Assembly (NCBI GenBank): GCA_028751875.1
Contig: CM054141.1
Span: 45,070,212-45,134,211, forward strand
DNA length: 64,000 nt
Origin: Rapana venosa
Lineage: Eukaryota > Mollusca > Gastropoda > Neogastropoda > Muricidae
Reading direction: 5' to 3'
Under the pieces are notes generated by a model. It searched no databases. It worked only from the letters and a program-made list of their open reading frames with translations, and was not told the origin of the DNA. Below are positions 11,156-23,330 of this stretch, one piece after another; position 1 is the stretch's first letter; each line of letters starts with the position of its first letter. The position numbers were made by a program, and so were the translations under genes.

Positions 11156-11540
11156 AAGGCAGAAATTTTTTTTCCTTAGGCCTCTGACTAATAGAAGCAG
11201 TACATAACAGTGGAAACATAATATATCATTGACACAATTGAATAAGCCACATAACAAAAATATTCCAAAAAATAGTACTGATAATTTTTGTTTTCATCAG
11301 ATGCCATATTGTATGGTGTCTATAAAGCCAGATCGTCTTTTCAGTGCATGGGTAAATGATAGCCCTCTTGTAAAGATAATGGAACATGTAACTCTACAGA
11401 GTCATCTCCATACTTTGCGCCTTTCTTTGCAACTCAGTCAGTCCACTCATTTGGTAAGAACGTGTCATAGTTAGTTAGTTAGTTCTTCAGTTTAACGTCC
11501 TTCCACTAATTAGTGATATCAGACCGGAAAGTGGGAGTGA

Positions 11541-11544
11541 GTGA

Positions 11545-11587
<43 letters not shown>

Positions 11588-11734
11588 CGCGCGTACTTGT
11601 GCGTGTATGCGTGTGTGTGTGCGTGTGTGTGCGCGCACGTGTGTGTATGTGTGCGTGTATGTGTGTATAAGAGAGAGACAGAGACAGAGACAAAGAGACA
11701 GACAAAGAGGAGAGGGAGAGGAAGAGGGAGAGAG

Positions 11735-11803
<69 letters not shown>

Positions 11804-11805
11804 GA
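11541..11805. repeat. compound (GT)n-(GA)n microsatellite
   Basis: GT with CG steps to about 11,668, then GACA/GA to 11,805. It sits inside the left arm. Its partner at 61,582-61,736 reads (CT)n then (CA)n, which is the exact inverse order, so the compound microsatellite existed before the duplication. Confidence 0.9.
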
Positions 11806-12142
11806 AAAGTAGATCCTAGTCCTCTGCTTCCATCAATCTTGCATCATTGCAGCATTCTTCTGTGCCGCTGAGTGTGGCAGTGTGAAAGCTCCTCCCGGAG
11901 GACTGTTATGAAAGCTGATAATGGACATGAATAAATTCAGGAGTTCACCTTTTTCTCACACAGGTCACTTTCGGTTCTGACAAGACTTGTTTGCATGACT
12001 AGCTCTGTAGATGGTGATGATCGGCTTGTGAAAAGGCCAATTTGGAATATTTATGTGGTTTGCGTGAAGAAGACAGATGGGTGTTGTGGCAATTGATTTC
12101 TTGCAAGCTTTCTTTCTAATGCTGCGTTAAAACACTGACCAT

Positions 12143-12492
12143 ATACGTTCTTCTTATGCATCCACTCTAGTCCCGTGCGTGTGCATATGTGGCTGTCTGA
12201 TACGTTTCCCATTGTTCAAACTTCAACATTGACCTTATGTGGGAACTCCTAAGTGCAACAGATTTGTTTTCTTAACTGAGATTGTTGCTAATCTTACTTA
12301 CAGACTGGCGTAATATCCAAAGAAAAGCCGATATTGAAGAGAGCAGGACGTACATGGCTAACATACATTAAAGAAATTCAAACTGATCATAGGCACAGAA
12401 GCAAATCAGATAGAAGCATCGACTCCTTTGCACCCCTTTTGACCTCCACCTAATAAGGTAAATAATCGATCACAAATAAAGGATAAAAGGTA
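12143..12492. other. left-arm DNA without recognised features
   Basis: Between two arm blocks. No gene, SINE box or clear partner in the other arm. Confidence 0.4.
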
Positions 12493-12691
12493 AAGGTGTC
12501 CCATAACCTATGTGGTCGAAGGGGAGCTAGGCATCAGAGACCTCAGCTTCTCTATGGGCCGGCATATTGAGGGTAGCGTCCATCTCTTCTCCTTCACTGC
12601 TTTAATTTCTATTACCTTAAAGAGGGCAGGTACCCATTTACAGCTGGGTGAACTTGGGGACTGCTCCGAAGCCAAGGCGCGCAAATGGTAC
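12493..12691 (-). mobile_element. 5S/tRNA-type SINE, 3' part only
   Basis: On the minus strand it reads CCATTTGCGCGCCTTGGC, then TTCACCCAGCTGTAAATGGG, TACCTGCCC, GCCGGCCCATAGAGAAG, GAGGTCTCTGATGCC and GGTTATGGGACACC. The same words occur in order on the plus strand at 30,194-30,390. This copy is 5'-truncated exactly where the other copy leaves its 5S-like block, so it carries no promoter. It has no partner at the matching place in the right arm (about 61.0-61.2 kb) and so inserted after the duplication. Confidence 0.8.
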
Positions 12692-13659
12692 AAAATTTGT
12701 GTAAATTTTTGGTGGCCTTTAAACATTTTTAAATACACAGAAGCAAGTGGTTTACTGTACAGTAACAGTAACAAGATCCTTGATGGTTTTTATTTTTTAG
12801 CATGTAGATTCTGTTAAAGAATGAGTGTACAAAGTTTTAAAATACTAAATAACATAATTTTAGAGAAATACACACCCACCCAGCAGAGCTATTTAATATC
12901 CATTTGTTTCAAATTACTTTCCATTGATTGTGCGGTCAGTGTTGGACGCAGTGAATGGGAAGACAGCCACAGTGCTTTGTGAAGCATGGCGACACGGTCT
13001 GCGTATTGTCATCATTCTTTAATCCTATGAAGTCCTAGATTTTCCACCAGCGGTCTTTTAATTATACATCCATGTTCATCCTAACTTGTCAGTGTATCTG
13101 TTTACCCCTTTCTGTTTATTCTTACTGTTTCTCCCTGTGTCAGACAGTGTTGTTTGGTTTGCCCTACAGCTTTTTTTCCCTTTACAAGTTTTGTTCACTT
13201 GTCTGGTGGTGTTCTCGATTCATCGCCACTCTTGTGTATTTTAGCACTGAACCATGGACAGACTGTGGCACAGCGGTATTTTTTTTTAACAATTTCTGTG
13301 AAAAGTGGTAACCTTGGCTTGGCAGATATTGTAGCAGGGTGACAGCTGAAAAGTTGTGGTAGTTGGTCATGAAAGTTGTGGCGCTGATGAAAGATTCAAA
13401 GCGGGGTAGGCTGTTTGCCCAGTTGCAATGACTGGAACAATGACTGGGCTGTCAGCGTTTTGGATCTAGCTCTGGAAGAATGCACTGCTTAATTCAGATG
13501 AGGACAACGTGCTCGTAAAGATAAAATGATATAATAAAACAAAAATGTATATCAGAGGTGATAAACCACTGCCTCTTTGCACTCTCATCGTCAACCTGCA
13601 TCTTTGTTAATTGTTTTTCAACTCGAGATCTGTTCCAGTGTATCTTTGATTTGTGCTAT

Positions 13660-13755
13660 CTTTCACACACACACACACACAAACACACACGCACACACGC
13701 ATGCACGCACGCACAGCAAACACACATACACAAACATACACACACAACCTACACT
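13660..13755. repeat. imperfect (CA)n
   Basis: CA alternation with AAAC and GCAC steps, inside the left arm. No gene. Confidence 0.85.
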
Positions 13756-14309
13756 ATTTTGCTTTGAGCATGGTCATGCGTCTTTAAAGCTATATTCACT
13801 AACCCTTACATCACTCGAAAATTAATAGTCAGTCCGTCTGGTTTCTTTTGTGAACAAAGATATGTTTCGAATCATCCTTCATTGCAATTTCATTCTTCTC
13901 TACGCTGATTTTCCTCCTTTATTTTCTTCTTAACACAGTCACTCCCACGGCAGTCGGCTGGGTCTCAAACAGTATGGACTGATCTGAATCCCCGCCTCTC
14001 CGTGCAGTTGTAGTGGTGATGTATGATATCGTGAGCACAGGCCATCTGGAATTGTTGATCTCTAGATAATGGTATTCGTGTTTCCATAGATTCTCTCGTA
14101 AAGAAATCATGATCAGTGATGCCTCTTAGTGACAGTAAAGATAGTTGTTAGGTTATAGGCCTTTTCCACCAGAAAATAACCGCGAACAATGAAAAACAGT
14201 CCATGTTAGGTGGTTTTTCCCCCCCTGATGATCTGATGTGTTGCTGCTGCTGTTGTAAATAGACTGCATTGTGTATGCTTGTCCCCCTCCCACGGGTTTG
14301 GGCGGGCGG

Positions 14310-14320
14310 GCGCGCGCGCG

Positions 14321-14396
<76 letters not shown>
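14310..14396. repeat. (CG)n-(GT)n microsatellite
   Basis: Six CG steps followed by about 36 GT units. It lies next to the arm block 13.96-14.18 kb. The right arm has (CA)n at 58,168-58,277 preceded by ACACGCGCGAC, so this tract is also conserved as an inverted pair. Confidence 0.9.
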
Positions 14397-14397
<1 letters not shown>

Positions 14398-14565
14398 CTG
14401 TCTTGATAAAAACCCACAATTCTGCTGGGCACCACTCCTTTTAAGCACACAGTTGAGGTAAAATAGTAAAATAGCTATAAAAACACAACTATGCTCAGCT
14501 TCATTTCTCCTTTTATTTCAGTCATCAGCTAATTTTCCCTTCCATCTGAAGCTTCCTCAGGCTGA

Positions 14566-14655
14566 ATATATATATATATATATAATATATATAATTAATA
14601 AATATATATAATATTAATTATCTGTGCGTGTGTGTGTGTGTGCGTGTGTGTGTGA
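14566..14655. repeat. (AT)n followed by (GT)n
   Basis: TA/ATTA-rich tract to 14,620, then GT alternation with GC steps. Probably able to extrude a hairpin at the AT part. Confidence 0.85.
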
Positions 14656-14760
14656 AAATCAAAGATAAAATTTTAGTTCCAGATTGTACATTGAATAAGC
14701 AATGCATTTGTTTTTTTTATCAATCCATATAACTAGGAACAAAAAATACTGACTAATAAC
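14655..14760 (+). repeat. dispersed repeat E, copy 2
   Basis: Matches 540-645: TTCCAGATTGTACATTGAAT, AAGCAATGCATTTGTTTTTT and ATCAATCCAT. It is followed by a GT tract at 14,762-14,825. Family not identified. Confidence 0.6.
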
Positions 14761-14829
14761 TTTGTGTGTGCATGTGTTTGTATGTGTATATGTTTGTGTG
14801 TGTGTGTGTGCGTGTGTGTGCGATGTTTT

Positions 14830-15945
14830 AAGGGTGTCTGTGTGCGTGTTTATGTACATGTTTACTTGTATGCACACATAATATCTAGTCAGCATAATAC
14901 ATTTGATTTATTAACATAATATTCATTTACTGTCATACATGAACATGAATAAGTGTATGTATGGTTTATAGAGCTTCTGAACATCCTGTTATTTAGCTTA
15001 TATGGCATTGTATAGTAATCATAGGCAAAGCAACATTCATTTTCTGCGTTATATGTGGGCGGTTCTTCCTTGTGAGAGCAGGCAGAAAGTCCAATCCTTG
15101 GTTTTATTAACACATGCTAGACAAGGTTAACATGGACTGGATTCTAACGCTGGACTTCTCATTTTCTACATAAGTGTGTTATTGTTGAACTACCTCTCTA
15201 TCCGCTGAAAAACGTAGTAGGTGTCCTTCCTGAGAAAGAACAAGGATATCTAGAACAGCACCTAACGAATCTTATTTGTAATTCTTACGGGTTTTTATGT
15301 TCGTTTAGACACGAATCTTATTTGTAATTCTTACGGGTTTTTATGTACGTTAGACTGTTGAGGTAGCAAATATTCTACTTAATGCCTTAACTAAAACCGA
15401 CATCGATATCATTGTTAACAAAAACATGACAATATTACTGCTGTTGCTGCTGCTGCTGACAATACAGCTGGTTATATTGATTGTACAGATCTCCTCTGAC
15501 GAATACTTTTAAAAGAAAATTAAATAAAAAACTGTTTGACTTAAGAACTTTGAAAATCAAAGTTGTAAAATATTTAAATCAAAGTCTACTATTGCTGTAT
15601 ATGTGCTTTCTCGCTGATGGTACCATAAGATTCCAGAAGTGTATCAACAATACGCAGTGTCCTTACTTAGTTCATTGGTTAGTGCAGTGACAGATCGGTG
15701 CAGCGTAGAAAAACAGTAATTTTACAAAATGTATTCTCAAACTTGCAATAAATTTCATGTCAAGTCAATTCTAGTCAAGTATATTAATTTTCAATCATCC
15801 CACGAAGGGCAGTCACATGGTCCAACACTGACGAATAAACATGCATATGTTTGAGCATGCGCACTTGTTATACGACTTGCTCGTCTTGAATGCTGATGCT
15901 GATGACACACAATTATTTTCGCTGTCTCATCTTCTGAGATATTCA
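14830..15945. other. non-coding, with one 46-bp tandem duplication
   Basis: No gene seen. At 15,265-15,310 and 15,311-15,355 a 46/45-bp unit beginning ACGAATCTTATTTGTAATTC is repeated head to tail with two small changes. A short run of GCTGCTGCT lies near 15,440. No clear counterpart in the right arm. Confidence 0.5.
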
Positions 15946-15949
15946 TGTT

Positions 15950-16606
15950 CTATTGTTTCAATGTCAGGCCGTCGTTGGGTCACCAACCAGTGTCCCTTCG
16001 CTGCGGCGGTGTCACTTTGTGCCTCCTACTGACGACAGTGATAGTTTGGTCGGGAGCCAGACTGAGTAACGCGTCTACCCGGGGTGGTGACCACCACTAC
16101 GTCCTTTCAACAACCTTTTCCCCCCGAACCACCAATCTCAAATTTACTACAGACACAGAAGTGTAAGAGGAACCAAAACCTGAGGTAACTATGAGACCAG
16201 AGCAGCCGATGACACCAAATCAGAGACAGTTTTTCTTTATTGCTTGATGAACGGTGGTGATGACAATGATGTAATGATGCTGTTATGGGAGTGCATGTGA
16301 TTTGAGATTACTTAACAGAGCTAAACTCTACGTATCCTATCATGATATATCCCGGCGTCAACCGGGACGAGAGATACATACACCTGCAATGTTGGTCAGG
16401 TCATTTGAGCAACACTCTCAAAATCACATCCGTAATGAGGATGAAGCTCGAGTGTTTGGTCCCAATTTTCCTTATGAGCCCATCGCAAACTCAAGGAGCC
16501 GATACGGAGTTAAAAAAATCCCTGAAGGTCTTATGGGATTCTAAACCACGACCTTCCAGTCTGTAACCCAAGGCATTGACCACTCGATACCTTAGAGCAA
16601 CAACGG
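15950..16606 (-). mobile_element. repeat C, copy 1 (long tRNA-headed repeat)
   Basis: Matches 23.64-24.38 kb in the same orientation. Shared words include CTACTGACGACAGTGATAG, GCAGCCGATGACACC, CGAGAGATACA, CACCTGCAATGTTGGTCAGG and CAACACTCTCAAAATCACAT. The minus-strand 5' end (about 16,606-16,530) is a degraded tRNA-like head, TGCTCTAAGGTATCGAGTGG ... GTGGTTTAGAATCCC. The length of about 650 bp is long for a SINE, so it may be a composite. Inserted in the left arm only. Incidental open frames cross it. Confidence 0.65.
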
Positions 16607-16609
16607 TTT

Positions 16610-18650
16610 ATCTGAAAAAAATAGCAATTTTCGATGTTTTCATATTTAGTAGAATTTTCTGTGAACTTTCTTATTACAAAAGTATAAAATAAAAGTTTTA
16701 TTAATTTAAAAGATATTTGAAGAAAACCTTTGTTGCACAAAAATACTCTGGCAAATTTCACACGGTACACTGGACTACTGCATAGCATCCTGCTTTTCTC
16801 TAAATCCTTTAATGCCAACTTAATGCCAATGATCTGGGACAGGGCTATGCAACAGAGGACATCCAGCTGTGCAAACCCTTCTTGCCTAGGAGTAGATACA
16901 CTTGGACCACTGGGCAGGGTTTATGTAACACTGGCGGGCCTGGAGGTTGTGTGGTTCTTCTGCTGAAAACTGATGGCTGGAATGTAATCTTATCTGGGAA
17001 TGAGGGTCAAGCTTTGTGCCATGCCCTGTATTTTCTCTACAAGCAAGGTGGTCTACTTTCACTGCCAGTGCTTTTGCTAACCTGGCCTTTACAAGAAATT
17101 CCACTTTCTGCACTAGCCTAGCCTAGCCTCGCTTTGAGAGGACCAGAATTAGTGGACATCAAAGTTTCACATGCAGACTGCGAGAAAATTCCGGGCAAAA
17201 GCAGGCCATCAGCTGTACATATGCATTTATGTGCTTTCTTCGACATGTATTACAACATAAAGATGCTATGATAAAGATCGCATCAATACCCATTCTCTTT
17301 CCAGAAACTGAATACTTCCGTTCAATCCTTGATTTGTTCTGATCTTTCAAACTTTTCAAATGAGTGTATCTCAAAACTTTCGAAAATGGCGGCTCTGTCA
17401 GTAGACCGTTGTTGCTCTAAGGCATCGCACTGTGCCTTGGCTGCTGGTGACACACAAAATCTTTACTCGGCTACGAAGAACAAAGTATACATATCCATTC
17501 GTTGTAGTCACTTTGTATGTGAAGAATTTGTTTAAAAATCATTAAGATATTTGTATTTCGTTGCATTTTATTGCCTTTTATTGCATGGCATGGCATGGCA
17601 TTGCTTTGCATAGCATTTATATTATGGGCTTGGTGATCCTCGCCAAGAAATGACGAAAAATAGTTTTGGCAGATTTTTCTTACTTCACTGGTAGAAAGTG
17701 TCTCCACAGGACAGCACCACTTTTTGTTTGTTTGGGAGTGTTTGCTTCCCCTATTTATTCTACAAAATGTTGACTTAGTACCTCTCTTGTTGCTGGGGTT
17801 TATTTCTAAATGCTGCAGATAAGACCTGTCTCAGTTATGTGATTTCTGTAATGTGTTTAACAATGCCTATATTCATATATGGAAATGAAGATACTAAACC
17901 ATCTTAAACGGTTTACCATGAGACCAAATGACAGTCTTGATTCTTTGCGTATATTTTGGGTGATCGTAGATTAGTGGGGTTTGCCTTTTTAAAAAAAAAT
18001 TCAATACTGACTTTAGATACCAAAGTAAGCCTGCAGAGCACACTGAAAGAAAGAATCCAACATATATATATATATACAAATGCACAGAGCAAATAATTAT
18101 ATCCCAAAGCACCAAGTACTCCAGAAAAATAAAAAGAAACATGTATCGGATCGCATAATTACGCATCACAAACAACATTCAAAATGGATGGGCCAGAGAA
18201 GGGATAGGGGTAAATGCATGCATTTTTGTAGTTTAATTCCTTCAATGATAGAATATTAGAATAACACACTGGCCGAAAGCTTTAAGGACATGAGTTTTAC
18301 CTTAATAGTGAGAAAGAAAACTAGCCCCGAGCTTTACTAGACCTGTTAATGTTTCCCAAGCAAATCGCTAGCTTTATTTTCATCCATTCAGCAACCATGA
18401 AAACAACTATCGTGATAACCTAAGGCTTACACTTAATGAACTGTTGCAATAGTTTTTAGTTGCGTTTAAAGGAAATAGCGCTCGTTTCCTTGTTCCAATA
18501 CAATCACTGTTGACTCGATCGTATTATTGATGTGCTATTGGAGAGCAGATTTTTTTGAGGTCCTCCTTGTTGGATTTCGGCCCCCATTTTGCCATCGGAG
18601 AAATGTGTGTCTTGCGTGAAAGAAATGTCCATGGGGAGGATTATAGGATC
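16610..18650. other. left-arm DNA without recognised genes
   Basis: About 2 kb with no long frame of protein-like composition. Small tandem patches occur at 17,115-17,130 (TAGCC steps) and 17,584-17,600 (ATGGC steps). 17,406-17,440 resembles the head of repeat C in the opposite orientation. Most of this stretch has no counterpart in the shorter right arm. Confidence 0.45.
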
Positions 18651-18654
18651 ATGG

Positions 18655-18823
18655 GGGTCAGAATAGCCTGGTAGTGAGAGTGTTGCATTTGCGATCTCAA
18701 GGTTTGGGTTCAAGCCACCATAGAGACCACCGTTCGAGGGTATTTTCCCTTGGAGTTAAAGTCAGTGCCGACTTTACTCCCCTTAAAGTCCTTCAGTTGA
18801 GACTATAAACCAAAGTCTCAGCA
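18655..18823 (+). mobile_element. diverged, 3'-truncated SINE (head 1 type)
   Basis: A-box-like AATAGCCTGGTAGTGAGAG, B-box-like GGTTTGGGTTCAAGCC, linker GTATTTTCCCTTGGAGTTAA, then AAAGTCCTTCAGTTGAGACT and ATAAACCAAAG. The linker matches the head-1 SINEs at 2117 and 41,176. After ATAAACC the sequence departs from the central domain. An old or variant copy. Confidence 0.7.
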
Positions 18824-18829
18824 TGTGAC

Positions 18830-19235
18830 AGGGAAAAGAACATAACAATGTTTTCTGTCGGCCAGGAAGAAGTGATTCATTTTTACAGTTCCTGAAATTT
18901 AGTTTTCAATACCTCAGCTTTGTTATTGTATGCACAAAGTTACCATTTGTAACTATTTCCCCCCAGAAATTTCTAATCTAAGGTTGCTCCCAAACTATGT
19001 AAGAAAAGTTTTAGAGTAAAGAAATTCTTAAAGCAAGTTGATTTTTCATGAAACGTTTTGAAGAGAAAAATCCTCAAAGGTGTAGTATTTTGAGTGTTCC
19101 AGCGTGCTGTAAAACCGTTGCCGTGATAATTTTATAAAGAAGAATGTGCCTTGTAATTTGATCTCTTTTTAAATAAACATTTCTTTAAGACAAAGGGAGG
19201 TAGTTTTCATAATACTCTGTGCCACAAGTGAGTGC
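18830..19235. other. non-coding, nothing recognised
   Basis: AT-rich left-arm sequence with no motif found. Confidence 0.45.
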
Positions 19236-19969
19236 ATTAAAGCTTTCCCTCCATTTAACTTGAAAACTGCAGCCGTAACGGGATGTGCGTAGCAAGCATT
19301 AGTGGTAGATGTTGACTGCCAGAGTTACCATTAGAGCTGAAGTCTGTGTTGTTATGGTCTGACACTGATGTGGTCTGGGCTCTTCTGGTATTGCTCCTGT
19401 GTTCCCTGCCGATTTCTATTACCGTTCTTTAGTCTCCAATGCCAGAAGTGGCTGTGATGAATGGCTACTTGTAATCAATGTGGAGCTGACTGCTTTGGAG
19501 TGTAGAGCTTTTTGAGTCAATGGACATGTATTGTTTGGTTTCCATCAGTAATCAATGTAGCGTGTCACGATCAGCTTGATCCAATTTTTCACTTTCCTTC
19601 GGCAATTGTGTTTCTGTAAATGAAATGATTTCAAATGTTTGTTTGTCATGTTTTGTTTGTTTTGTTTGTCCGAGTTTTGGATAGGCTTGATTTTCAAAAA
19701 CAAGGAAATTGAAATGAGGACTTAAAACTAAGGTTTAGGGTTGAATCATTACCAAGATTAAATCATAGGCAAGGTTCATTTTGTTGAAGCATAAATGTTT
19801 AGTCAATTGTCTTTATGATGCAAATAATAAAACAAACCATTGTATGATAATGTGTATCTTTGTAACAACACATCGATGCACACTCACAAAAATGCTCTCA
19901 CTCATGTATACAGATGGAAAGACCACCTGATCAACTGACAGACATGTAGACAGACAGAAGGCAGACAGA

Positions 19970-19992
19970 CACAACACACACACGCACACACA

Positions 19993-20076
<84 letters not shown>
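19970..20076. repeat. (CA)n microsatellite
   Basis: About 45 CA units. Long minus-strand Cys/Val frames and plus-strand His/Thr frames are translations of it. Confidence 0.95.
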
Positions 20077-20079
<3 letters not shown>

Positions 20080-20399
20080 TCGCACGCACGTACGCATGCA
20101 CACAAAAACACGTGTATGTGTGTGTGTCCATGTGCATGCACGAATGTGTGTGTGTGTGTAGGTGTGTGTAGACGTGTGCGAAGGCATTCATGCGTACATA
20201 TGTTTGCGTGGAATGGTAAGGGTGGGGTGGTTGGTGGGTATCAGTTTGGATTGTTGGTGCGTCGGGGCCTGGGTTAGTGTTTTCCATTTATGGCAATCAG
20301 AAAGAGTTAAAAGAGGAGAATCTCTCGTCAAATTATGCACAGTCTTACCAGTTCCTTGGTCATCTTCTCGTATAATATGTGCATGCAGAAGGGTTTGTA

Positions 20400-20870
20400 G
20401 AAGAAAGTGGACGTAAAAGACTCTGAACTTCATGTCAATGGTATAGAATTGCAATTATTAAGAAAAAAAACCCCAACCAAATGCCCATCACACATTGAAC
20501 GCTTTTCCGACACTTACGATATTGAAGATGTTGCTATTTCTCATTGTTCGCACTACTATGGAGTAGCCGATATGGATTGCCCCAGATGCGATGATGTCCT
20601 CTTGAAAAGACTGAACTGAACTGACCTGTATAGATAAAGAGCTATAGTAATATACGGTTTACTCACTTTTAGTCTTGTAATACCTATTAGCAAATTATTT
20701 CTGAATTAGCAACTGAAATTATTGTTAAGGTTTCATGCTTAATGATGTTGTATGTCTTTTTAGTGATAGTTAACTAGGTCTGCCCGAACTTTGCCATTAA
20801 GGAAAATTCGTCACATACCTGTTTTGTATGAATGTCTCCAAGAAACTATAATGACATCATGATTATGCTA
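20400..20870. other. left-arm DNA; one 70-codon frame, function not recognised
   Basis: A plus-strand frame at 20,407-20,619 has ordinary amino-acid composition (two His-Cys-Ser-His and Cys-Pro-Arg-Cys-like stretches near its end), but no start context, splice signals or homologue I know. It has no evident counterpart in the right arm. I do not call it a gene. Confidence 0.3.
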
Positions 20871-21030
20871 CCTTAATTACGGTGGCAGATATATTTTGTT
20901 CCTCGGCTAGAGCTCCTAGGTTCACAATGGTAACCTTTTGCGTATGCGACTATTTTTACCCTCTATGAAGGGTAGTCATATTCCGACTTCATGAATGATG
21001 TCTAAATATGCCATCAGTTTGCTTGCGTTT
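20870..21030 (+). repeat. dispersed repeat F, copy 1
   Basis: Words GAGCTCCTAGGTTCACAATGG, GACTATTTTTACCCTC and TATGAAGGGTAGTCATATTC match 59,955-60,030 in the same orientation. Because the orientation is direct, this is not part of the inverted duplication. Family not identified. Confidence 0.5.
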
Positions 21031-21524
21031 TTGAAATATTGTCATCTGTTCCTACCGTGCAAAGGCCTACTCTTCCAAAATGAGGGGTAAATCTCATCAA
21101 ACCAAGTTAATAAATATCTTGAAGAACATTGCCACCGATAAAAGCGATTTCACATACAATGTCTCCTTAAATGCAGGTTTGTTCTAACTGAATTGCAAAG
21201 CTTGCCACCTGCATTGTTTACGTGTCAAGTTATGAAAACAAAGACCTGGAATCTAGTGCCCAAACCTTTAGTGCAAGAAATCATGTTGACGCTTTGATTA
21301 TAAAACAGTCACGACGTATGACGTACAGTAAACACCATCGATCAGCTGTTGGTTAGTGCTAGAAGGACCAAAAGCTCTATTGACGTCCTTTTGCTGAGGT
21401 ATTGAGCGACAAACTCTGGCTTTCATGGGACTTGTTGCTGGTTTCCTGCACTCATTCTGTTTTGGCTCTTTGTGCCAACAGTGGGATTGGCTGGAGTGAT
21501 AAAAGGAGGAGGACGGCATTGGGG

Positions 21525-21570
21525 AGGAGGGGTGGTGGTGGTGGCGGTGGTGATGGTGGTGGGGAGGGAG
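21525..21570. repeat. (GGT)n-rich patch
   Basis: GGT/GGC/GAT triplets, adjoining a well-matched arm block. Confidence 0.7.
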
Positions 21571-21959
21571 GGGTACAATCAATAGCTTTGGGGTGAGTGT
21601 CGGGAGCTGGGCAACGTTTTCAGCAAATGGAGCTATGGTGTCAGGTTCTGATCCCTGCTTAACGGAGCATGTCATGATGTCGGATGCGCACCCCCCCCCC
21701 TCCCATCCACCTTCCACACCTCAGTCTCCTCACTCCTCCCCTGCTTTTTTTTTTTTAGTGTTCTTTGCTATTTTTGTCTTGTGTTTATGTTTTTTGGTGA
21801 GTTTTTTCTTTCTTTGTTTGTGAGTGTGTTAAAAATGTAGTAGTTTTGCAAAACGATGTTTTGTTGTGAAGTGGTCAGTAACTGGGAACGTCTGAATGTG
21901 TTGCTGTTGTTGTGGTGGTGGTGGTGCTGCTGCTGGTACTGGTGGTATAACACTTTCTG

Positions 21960-22281
21960 TTTTCTTTCTTTTGTTTGTTTGTTTGTTTTTAACTCTTTCC
22001 TGTATTTTGTTTTCTGTCTGTCTTCTTTCTTTCTTTCTTCTTTGTTTGTTTGTTTGTTTGCTTGTTTCTTTCTTTTTTTCTTTCTCTCATTCATCCTTTT
22101 CTTACATCAACTCCAACCAGTGCTTACTTTGTGTTTATCTGTCAGTCTGTTTGTGTTTCTGTCTCTATGTTTTTCTGTCTGTCCATCTGTCTGTTTTTCT
22201 GTCTTTCTGTCTTTATGTCACACATACTCATGCGCGCACACGCGCACGTACGCATGCACACACACAGACACGCACACACAT

Positions 22282-22322
<41 letters not shown>
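21960..22322. repeat. TTTG/TTTC, TCTG and CA tracts ending in (CT)n
   Basis: A pyrimidine-rich run of TTTG, TTTC and CTGT steps, then CA/CG alternation at 22,217-22,280, then (CT)n at 22,287-22,322. The long frames on both strands are low-complexity. Confidence 0.85.
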
Positions 22323-22324
<2 letters not shown>

Positions 22325-22334
22325 AACTGAATAT

Positions 22335-22670
22335 TTGATTATTTTTCTTCAATTCCTTTTAAGGAGACCAGCTTTCCCTTCCGCAAGTAACCCGCTGGAC
22401 AAATCTTACTTCGTAATTTTCTTGCAAACCACAAGAAATAATGTCCGTAATTTCCTGTTTGATGAGACTAACTTGCGTGGTTACTTTCCAGCAGCACATT
22501 TTCTGCATCTGAAGCAAAGGTAGCAGAGGTTTTGAAGTCATTTTATGCTATTAGTGTCTTGATTTTATCAACTGCACAAACAGTCGGAATGCTAAGTCAT
22601 TATGCCAGCTTGTATTACGAGGTGGCTTTCCTGGCAGGATGCGGTTAGTGAGTTCAGGCATGTGGCATGT
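22335..22670 (+). repeat. well-conserved arm block B7 (left copy)
   Basis: Reverse-complement partner of 54,340-54,660. Shared words include TTTTTCTTCAATTCCTTTTA, TTACTTTCCAGCAGCACA, GTGTCTTGATTTTATCAACT and GTCATTATGCCAGCTT. About 80% identical by eye with small indels. Not open in a conserved frame, so conservation is at DNA level or simply shared origin. Confidence 0.75.
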
Positions 22671-22677
22671 GGGGAAT

Positions 22678-22680
<3 letters not shown>

Positions 22681-22740
<60 letters not shown>

Positions 22741-22772
22741 GTGTGTGTATGTGTGTGTGTGTGTGTGTGTGT
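22681..22772. repeat. (GT)n microsatellite with GTAT steps
   Basis: About 45 units broken by GTATGTATG at 22,728-22,740 and a second ATGT step. Confidence 0.95.
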
Positions 22773-22796
22773 TTATTTCTTTTTATTTATTTCTTC

Positions 22797-22872
22797 AATT
22801 TCTTTTATTTCAAGGGTAGGTGAATAAGCTCTCATGTGCTTTTAACATTCAGTCCCTGTGTGTATTCAGTGT
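22797..22872 (-). mobile_element. SINE tail-A relic
   Basis: On the plus strand it reads TTTATTTCAAGGGTAGGTGA, ATAAGC, TCATGTGCTTTTAACATTC and AGTCCCTGTGTGTATTC. That is a decayed reverse complement of the tail-A end of the SINEs at 2117 and 41,176. It stops at the CACAC-rich end of the central domain and is followed at once by (CG)n-(GT)n. Confidence 0.6.
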
Positions 22873-22883
22873 GGGTGCGTCGT

Positions 22884-22885
22884 GC

Positions 22886-22916
<31 letters not shown>

Positions 22917-22917
22917 T
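22884..22917. repeat. (CG)n-(GT)n microsatellite
   Basis: Nine CG steps and eight GT steps. Confidence 0.9.
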
Positions 22918-23054
22918 TATTTTATCCTCTCATTCACCTTTTGTTGTTTACTCGTAGATTTCCAGGTGCTATTTGTGCACGTAGGCTCTCCGACACTGTC
23001 TGTCAGTAGATGTGTCTCTGTCTGTTTTTGTCTCTTTGTGTATCTCTTTCGCTC

Positions 23055-23119
23055 GCGTACGCGCGCGCGCGTGCACACGCAAACACACACGCACACAGAT
23101 ATATATATATATATATATT

Positions 23120-23156
<37 letters not shown>

Positions 23157-23238
23157 GCTCGCGCGCACACATACATACATGCATACACATGCATACACAC
23201 ACATGCGTCCCCACAAATGCATGAAAAATATATACGTG

Positions 23239-23296
<58 letters not shown>

Positions 23297-23330
23297 CGTG
23301 AGTGCTCGCACGCATGCACGCAGGCATATG
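23055..23330. repeat. compound (CA)n-(AT)n-(CA)n-(GT)n tract
   Basis: CG/CA steps, then two TATA runs at 23,099-23,118 and 23,125-23,152 separated by TTACAA, then CATACA steps, then about 30 GT units at 23,240-23,292. Several overlapping frames on both strands are repeat translations. The AT and opposed CA/GT parts can fold back on each other. Confidence 0.9.

Noticed and set aside
20407..20619. Small zinc-binding protein
   Set aside because: The Cys/His spacing does not form a recognised finger, and the frame has no support beyond being open.
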